From assembly GCA_041688815.1 (NCBI GenBank), contig JBDNHK010000007.1, forward strand, positions 1 to 64,000: a stretch of DNA of 64,000 nucleotides, written 5' to 3'. Below, in pieces: positions 59,522-64,000 of this stretch (position 1 is the first letter of the stretch; each line of letters begins with the position of its first letter). The position numbers and the translations under genes are program-made. The notes under the pieces are model-generated. The model had not been told where the DNA came from. It saw only the letters and a program-made list of their open reading frames with translations, and did not search any database. This DNA comes from Rhabdothermincola_A sp041688815 (GTDB taxonomy: Bacteria > Actinomycetota > Acidimicrobiia > Acidimicrobiales > Acidimicrobilacustridaceae).

Positions 59522-60525
59522 AGGCTCACCTGGTCGAGCTCGATGGGGAGGGGAGGGGAGGCGAAGCCGTCGGTGGCCAGGCCCCCGTCCTCGTCGGCGA
59601 TGCGTTGCTCGATGGCGAAGTAGACGTCCTCCAGGGTGGGCGCTTTCAGAGCGGCGCCGTACACGTCGAGGCCCCGGCCCACGGCGGTGGCGACGACGCG
59701 GGGGAGCACCGCCCGGTCGTCGACGACGAGGCGGACGCCGTGGGGGTGGCCGAAGGCCTGTTGCACGCCGGCCAAGGCGGCCAGCGCCGCGAGTGTGGTG
59801 GGGTCGGCCTCGGCACCCAGGTCGATCTCGGCGCCGACGCCGCTCCACAGCCCGGCGGCCAGATCCGACGGAGCGCCGAACGCTCGCAGGCGGCCACGGT
59901 GGAGCACGGCCATGCGATCGGCCAGCCGCCCGGCTTCGCCGAGGAAGTGGGTGGCCAGGATGATCGTGCGCCCCTCGGCCGAGAGTCCGCTGATGAGGTC
60001 GATGACGTCTCGGGTGCCCGCAGGATCGAGCCCTGACGTCGGTTCGTCGAGGAACAGCACCTCGGGGTCGTGGAGCAGGGCCCGGGCCAGCGCCACCCGC
60101 TTACGTTGGCCGGTCGAGAAGCCTTGGGTCAGGTCACCGGCGCGATCGGCCATACCGAACCGCTCCAGCAACTCCATCGAGCGCCGTTCGGCGTCGCGTT
60201 TCTCGTAGCCGCGCAGGCGGGCGACGTAGGTGAGGTTCTCGAGGGACGTGAGGCGATCGTCGAGCCCGGCATTCTCGGTGAGCACCCCGGTACGCCGCCG
60301 CACCTCCTCACCCTGGGTGGCCGGATCGAAGCCCAGCACACGCGCCGAGCCCCGGTCGGGGAGCAACACGCCGTCGAGGAGGCGCACGGTGGTGGTCTTG
60401 CCCGCGCCGTTGGGGCCGAGCAGGGCCAGCACCTCGCCCCGTTCGAGACTGAACGACACGCCGTCGACGGCCAGCCCGTGGTCGAACCCCCGGGTCAGAC
60501 CTGTGGTTTCGATGGCCACGTTCAC
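59518..60525 (-). CDS. ABC transporter ATP-binding protein
   Basis: 335 residues. Walker A GPNGAGKTTT, Q-loop TENAGLDDRL (Gln replaced by Glu-Asn), signature FSTGQRKRVALARAL, Walker B VLFLDEPTSGLD, switch His in ATHFLG. The C-terminal 110 residues form the DrrA-like regulatory domain. The signature FSTGQ instead of LSGGQ is a common variant in this subfamily. Partner of the permease downstream. Confidence 0.92.
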   Translation of the reverse strand: MNVAIETTGLTRGFDHGLAVDGVSFSLERGEVLALLGPNGAGKTTTVRLLDGVLLPDRGSARVLGFDPATQGEEVRRRTGVLTENAGLDDRLTSLENLTYVARLRGYEKRDAERRSMELLERFGMADRAGDLTQGFSTGQRKRVALARALLHDPEVLFLDEPTSGLDPAGTRDVIDLISGLSAEGRTIILATHFLGEAGRLADRMAVLHRGRLRAFGAPSDLAAGLWSGVGAEIDLGAEADPTTLAALAALAGVQQAFGHPHGVRLVVDDRAVLPRVVATAVGRGLDVYGAALKAPTLEDVYFAIEQRIADEDGGLATDGFASPPLPIELDQVSL

Positions 60526-60677
60526 CGCACCAGTCTGGCCCCGTTGCCTGGGGAACCCGCTCCACCGGACCGGCTCTGGTTCGGCGGGGGCCGACCAGGG
60601 TGGCTACGGTGACGCCGGGCCGGTGAACGACAGGCCGGGGTGCGGTCGAGCACCAGTCGGCCCCGAGGGGGAGTCAC

Positions 60678-62150
60678 GTGAATCTGGCGACGATCGTCGA
60701 GCCGCATCGGGCGAGTTCTGTCGCGCTCGTCGTGGACGACGAGCCCGTCACCTACGGTGACCTTCGGGACGTGGTCGGCCGTGCTCGTGGTGGGCTGGCG
60801 GCGCTCGGGGTGGAGCCGGGCGACCGGGTGGCGTTGGCCTGCGGCAACGATCTTTCGTTCGTGATCGCTCACCTCGCGGCGATCGGCGTGGGCGCGATCA
60901 CGGTGCCACTGAACCCGCTGACGCCGGCGGCGGCATTGGCCCACGAGATCGAGGTGACGGGAGCAAAGGTGCTCGTGGCCGGACACGACGTCGCCGCCGC
61001 GGCGGTCCTCGATCGCAGTGGCCTTCCCGATCTCGCCCATGTGGTGGTGACCGAGAGCTCGGCGTGGCGGGCGCTCGTCTCGAGTGTCGACATCCCGATC
61101 GTGGAGCGCCGTCCGGACGACCTGGCGGTGTTGCTCTTCACCAGCGGCACGGCGGGGGCCCCGAGGCCGGCGATGCTCACCCACGGCAACCTCCTGTCCA
61201 ACCTCGAGCAGATCTCGTCGCTGGAGAGCCGCACCCCTCATCCGGGTGATGTCAGCCTCGGGGTCTTGCCGCTCTTTCACGTGTTCGGGCTGAACGTGGT
61301 GCTCCACCTGGCTCTGCTCACCGGCACCACGGTGGTGCTGCGACCGCGGTTCGATCCGATGGACGCCATCGATGTCGTCCGGCGCCATGGCGTGACGCAC
61401 GTGGCCGGCGCCCCCGCCATGTGGTCGGCTTGGTTGCGCACCCCCGACATCACCGCCGACGATTTCGCCACGGTTCGCGTGGCCACATCGGGAGCGGCGA
61501 AGCTCCCGAACGACGTGGCCGAGTCGTTCCTCTCCCGCTTCGGCGTCGACCTGGCCGAGGGCTATGGCCTCACCGAGACCTCACCCGTGGTCACCTCCTC
61601 GACCGACACCGACGCGCCGCTGGGCTCCATCGGCGTTCCCCTGGCCGGCGTCGAGGTGCGCATCGTCGACAGCGACGGCGAACCGGCGCTTCAGGATGAT
61701 CCCGGTGAGGTGTGGGTCCGTGGCCCGAATGTGTTCGCTGGCTACTGGAACGATCCCGAGGCCACGGCTCGGGCCCTGACCCCCGACGGGTGGTTGCGCA
61801 CCGGCGACCTCGCCGTGGTCGATGAGCACGGCAACATGTTCATCGTCGACCGGGCCAAGGAGCTGATCATCGTGTCGGGCTTCAACGTTTTCCCGGCCGA
61901 GGTCGAGGACGTGCTCGTCCAGCACCCGGCCGTCGAGGCGGCCGCAGTGGTCGGTGTGGCCGACGATGCCACCGGCGAGGCGGTGAAGGCGTGGGTGGTG
62001 CCATCGCCGGGCGCGGTGGTGTCGACCGATGATCTGGCTTCGTTCTGCGGCGACCATCTGGCCCGCTACAAGTGCCCGTCGTCGTTCGCGATGGTCGACG
62101 AACTGCCGGTCGGGATGACCGGCAAGGTCCTGCGCCGGGCTCTGCGTTGA
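60678..62150 (+). CDS. acyl-CoA ligase (AMP-binding, FadD-like)
   Basis: 490 residues from GTG 60678 (GGGGGAG upstream). P-loop LLFTSGTAGAPRPAML, LPLFHVFGLN, A5 YGLTETSPVV, A7/A8 GDLAVVDEHGNMFIVDRAKELIIVSGFNVFPAEVE, and the catalytic Lys in TGKVLRRAL. The P-loop lysine position is Arg-Pro (GAPRPA instead of G.PKG), which may lower the rate. Long-chain or aryl acid substrate, unassigned. Single gene between the ABC unit and rex. Confidence 0.88.
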   Translation: MNLATIVEPHRASSVALVVDDEPVTYGDLRDVVGRARGGLAALGVEPGDRVALACGNDLSFVIAHLAAIGVGAITVPLNPLTPAAALAHEIEVTGAKVLVAGHDVAAAAVLDRSGLPDLAHVVVTESSAWRALVSSVDIPIVERRPDDLAVLLFTSGTAGAPRPAMLTHGNLLSNLEQISSLESRTPHPGDVSLGVLPLFHVFGLNVVLHLALLTGTTVVLRPRFDPMDAIDVVRRHGVTHVAGAPAMWSAWLRTPDITADDFATVRVATSGAAKLPNDVAESFLSRFGVDLAEGYGLTETSPVVTSSTDTDAPLGSIGVPLAGVEVRIVDSDGEPALQDDPGEVWVRGPNVFAGYWNDPEATARALTPDGWLRTGDLAVVDEHGNMFIVDRAKELIIVSGFNVFPAEVEDVLVQHPAVEAAAVVGVADDATGEAVKAWVVPSPGAVVSTDDLASFCGDHLARYKCPSSFAMVDELPVGMTGKVLRRALR

Positions 62151-62190
62151 CGCACCAGGGTCAGGTCTGCCCCGTCGCCTCTACGTGACT

Positions 62191-62208
62191 TTGTGAACGG
62201 GGGCACGA
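62191..62208. promoter_or_regulatory. possible Rex operator upstream of rex
   Basis: TTGTGAAC (62191-62198) is a perfect left half of the Rex box TTGTGAA-n4-TTCACAA. The right half (GGCACGA, 62202-62208) keeps 4 of 7 bases. It lies 6 bp before the TAGCGT -10 of rex, so autorepression is plausible. Confidence 0.4.
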
Positions 62209-62214
62209 GGTCGG

Positions 62215-62220
62215 TAGCGT
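62215..62220 (+). promoter_or_regulatory. -10 element (TAGCGT) for rex
   Basis: TAGCGT ends 8 nt before GTG 62229. This supports that start over GTG 62193, which would fall inside the candidate Rex box. Confidence 0.5.
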
Positions 62221-62228
62221 CACTGCTT

Positions 62229-62987
62229 GTGGACCGTTCCCGCCGTCGTATCCCCGAGGCCACCGTGGCCCGGCTGCCGGTCTACCTGCGCACGCTGGGT
62301 GACATGCGTGACAGCCACGTGACCACGGTGTCGTCGGAGCGACTGGCCGATCTGGCCGGGGTGAACGCGGCCAAGGTGCGCAAGGACCTTTCGTACCTGG
62401 GCACGTACGGGACCCGCGGGGTGGGGTACGACGTCGAGTACCTGCTCTTCCAGATGAGCCGCGAGCTGGGTCTCACCAAGGATTGGCCGGTCGTCATCGT
62501 CGGCATGGGCAACCTCGGTGCCGCCCTGGCCAACTACGGAGGCTTCGGCGAGCGGGGCTTTCCCGTCGCCGCCCTCGTCGACGCCGATCGCGCCAAGGTG
62601 GGTTCGTTGCTCGGTGAGCACACGATCCATCACCTCGACGATCTCGACACCCTCGTGGCCGACCGCGACATCGCCATCGGCATCGTGGCCACGCCGGCGT
62701 CCGTCGCCCAGGACGTGGCCGACCGCCTGGTGGTGGCCGGGGTCACGTCGATCCTGAACTTCGCCCCCGCCGTGGTCAGCGTCGAGCCTCCGGCGTTGCT
62801 GCGCAAGGTCGACCTGGCCCTCGAGTTGCAGATTCTGAGCTTTTACCGCCAACGCGACAGCGCCGCGGGGCCGGAGAAGCTCGCAGCCGGCGCCAACGGT
62901 CATGTCTCCCCGCTCGGGGGAGCCGTGTCCGGGCCCACCGACGCTTCGGCCCCGGCCGGCGTCGCCCGCCCGGGCGGTGGTCGCTGA
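62229..62987 (+). CDS. rex: redox-sensing transcriptional repressor Rex
   Basis: 252 residues from GTG 62229 (MDRSRRRIPEATVARLPVYLRTL). Winged helix with VSSERLADLAGVNAAKVRKDLSYLG and YGTRGVGYDVEYL. NAD(H) Rossmann fold GMGNLGAALANYGGF, FPVAALVDAD, and the domain-swapped C-terminal helix LALELQILSFYRQR. Rex senses the NADH/NAD ratio. The Ala/Gly-rich tail after residue 215 is dispensable. It is followed by siroheme and heme genes, as in Streptomyces (rex-hemACD). The longer start at 62193 remains possible. Confidence 0.94.
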   Translation: MDRSRRRIPEATVARLPVYLRTLGDMRDSHVTTVSSERLADLAGVNAAKVRKDLSYLGTYGTRGVGYDVEYLLFQMSRELGLTKDWPVVIVGMGNLGAALANYGGFGERGFPVAALVDADRAKVGSLLGEHTIHHLDDLDTLVADRDIAIGIVATPASVAQDVADRLVVAGVTSILNFAPAVVSVEPPALLRKVDLALELQILSFYRQRDSAAGPEKLAAGANGHVSPLGGAVSGPTDASAPAGVARPGGGR

Positions 62988-62988
62988 C

Positions 62989-63612
62989 GTGCCCGTCGAC
63001 GCCCCCCTCTACCCCGTGAACCTGGTGGTGTCGGGACGGCGCTGTCTCGTGGTCGGTGGCGGACCGGTGGCCCTGCAGAAGGCCCGGGAACTGGTGGCTT
63101 GCGAGGCGGTGGTCGACGTGGTCGCCCCCGAGATCGTCGACGAGCTCGTCGCGCTGGCGGTCACCTGCCACCGTCGGCCCTATCGCTCGGGCGAGGTGGC
63201 CGGCTACCGGTTGGCCGTCACCGCCACCAGCGACCGGTCGGTGAACCGCCAGGTGTTCGTGGAGGGCGAGGCCCACGGGGTGTGGGTCAACTCGGCCGAC
63301 GACCCCGCGAATTGCGCTTTCACCCTGCCCAGCCGGGTCCGGCAGGGGCCCTTGTTGGTGACTTTCGCCACGGGAGGGCGTTCTCCGGCCCTGGCGACGT
63401 GGTTACGGCGCCGTTTCACGGCAGAATTCGGTCCTGAGTACCTCACCTTGTTGGACGTGCTGTCCGAGGCGAGGGAGCGACTGCGCCAAGAGGGCACCTC
63501 GACCGAAGGCCTGAACTGGCAAGGTGCGCTCGATTCGGGAATGCTGGATCTGATCCGCGAGGGCCGCCTCGCCGAAGCCAAGGAGCGCCTCCAGGCGTGT
63601 CTGTCGTCGTGA
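62989..63612 (+). CDS. precorrin-2 dehydrogenase / siroheme synthase N-terminal domain protein
   Basis: 207 residues from GTG 62989, 1 bp after the rex stop. YPVNLVVSGRRCLVVGGGPVALQKARELV is the NAD fold (GGGPVA), then VTATSDRSVNRQVF, VNSADDPANCAFTLPS and ATGGRSPALATWLRRR. It oxidises precorrin-2 to sirohydrochlorin and may insert iron. CysG methyltransferase is separate. It overlaps hemA by 16 bp. Confidence 0.92.
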   Translation: MPVDAPLYPVNLVVSGRRCLVVGGGPVALQKARELVACEAVVDVVAPEIVDELVALAVTCHRRPYRSGEVAGYRLAVTATSDRSVNRQVFVEGEAHGVWVNSADDPANCAFTLPSRVRQGPLLVTFATGGRSPALATWLRRRFTAEFGPEYLTLLDVLSEARERLRQEGTSTEGLNWQGALDSGMLDLIREGRLAEAKERLQACLSS

Positions 63613-64000
63613 TCGGCCTGAATCACCGCACCGTGCCCCTCGATCTGCTCGAGCGGCTCACCGTCGATGATTCCCGTCTTCCCAAGGCTCTGGCCGATGT
63701 CGTGTCGCGCGATCACATCAGCGAGGCCGTCGTGCTCTCGACGTGCAACCGCACCGAGGTCTACGCCGTCGCCGAGAAGTTCCATCCGGCCTATGCCGAC
63801 CTGCGCGATTTCCTCTCCGAGATGGCCTTCCTCCCGCCGGAGACGTTCGCCGAGCACCTTTACCTGCACGACGGCGCCGACGCGGCGTCGCATCTGTTCG
63901 CCGTCGCCTCCGGCATCGACTCCGCCGTCGTCGGCGAGGCCGAGATCCTCGGGCAGGTGCGCCACGCGTGGGAACGGGCCCAGGGCGAGGGTGCGGCCGG
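63597..64000 (+). CDS. hemA: glutamyl-tRNA reductase, N-terminal part (runs off the window)
   Basis: 134 residues are visible from GTG 63597: SVVVIGLNHRTVPLDLLERL, the catalytic Cys in VLSTCNRTEVYAV, then LFAVASGIDSAVVGEAEILGQVRHAW. It reduces Glu-tRNA to glutamate-1-semialdehyde, the first step of C5 tetrapyrrole synthesis. The start lies inside the preceding gene (GTGTCTGTCGTC), so translation is coupled. The NADPH domain is beyond the end. Confidence 0.95.
   Translation, partial: MSVVVIGLNHRTVPLDLLERLTVDDSRLPKALADVVSRDHISEAVVLSTCNRTEVYAVAEKFHPAYADLRDFLSEMAFLPPETFAEHLYLHDGADAASHLFAVASGIDSAVVGEAEILGQVRHAWERAQGEGAA

Overview
The window is a GC-rich actinobacterial chromosome segment. The lineage evidence is a WhiB iron-sulfur regulator, the first mycothiol enzyme (MshA), an RsiG-type anti-sigma factor, a Rex / siroheme / HemA block, paired ArsA-like ATPases beside whiB, and many start codons preceded at 6-9 nt by TANNNT, the signature of leaderless mRNAs. 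Gene content and the short degenerate paralogs would fit an uncultured Acidimicrobiia-type lineage, but that placement is inference. No rRNA, prophage, insertion sequence or CRISPR array is visible. Two tRNAs (Pro-CGG, Lys-UUU) are present.

Layout. 0-2.2 kb: the end of a 5'-3' exonuclease, two tandem TatA genes, and two internally deleted NHEJ-type genes (a LigD polymerase domain and an ATP-dependent ligase). 2.2-10.5 kb: acyl-CoA metabolism (carboxylase beta and epsilon subunits, CoA-transferase, ethylmalonyl-CoA mutase, 3-hydroxyacyl-CoA dehydrogenase) mixed with gene remnants (GGDEF, DUF222/HNH) and aat. 10.5-17 kb: an S51-like protein, two small membrane proteins, two cyclophilins, aspartate kinase and ASD, a VapBC module, MazG and tRNA-Pro. 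17-22 kb: a lone receiver, a STAS protein, two ArsA-like ATPases, NfeD and WhiB. 22-25 kb: selB-selA. 25-31 kb: FxsA, NUDIX, two metallo-beta-lactamase-fold hydrolases, an MFS exporter, oligoribonuclease and dUTPase. 31-37 kb: a stress/dormancy-like cluster with an RsbW-like kinase, two PPOX-fold proteins, a frameshifted GAF histidine kinase, a truncated NarL-type regulator, a CtpE-like P-type ATPase and a USP remnant. 37-38.7 kb: DsbB-DsbA and QueD. 38.9-44.8 kb: a translationally coupled glycan/lipid cluster (PIG-V, GT2, ChbG, methyltransferase, methyltransferase-ABC1 fusion). 45-50.5 kb: YgjP peptidase, histidine phosphatase, MoaD, a CdsA-like protein, RsiG, MshA, YbjN and a Phd-VapC module. 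50.6-56.8 kb: FadD divergent from a Baeyer-Villiger monooxygenase / SDR / amidohydrolase operon. 56.9-64 kb: ProC, a DUF62 SAM hydrolase with a 29-residue companion ORF, an ABC exporter, an acyl-CoA ligase, and Rex-siroheme-HemA running off the end.

The most striking global feature is that at least six genes carry clean internal or terminal deletions, several fully in frame, and one carries a 7-bp tandem duplication, while their neighbours are intact. This is either real genome erosion with microhomology deletions or a population/assembly artefact. The most interesting intact items are the two-motif RsiG, the methyltransferase-ABC1 fusion in its glycan cluster, the ArsA-ArsA-NfeD-WhiB block with a dyad over the whiB promoter, and the ketone-oxidation operon.
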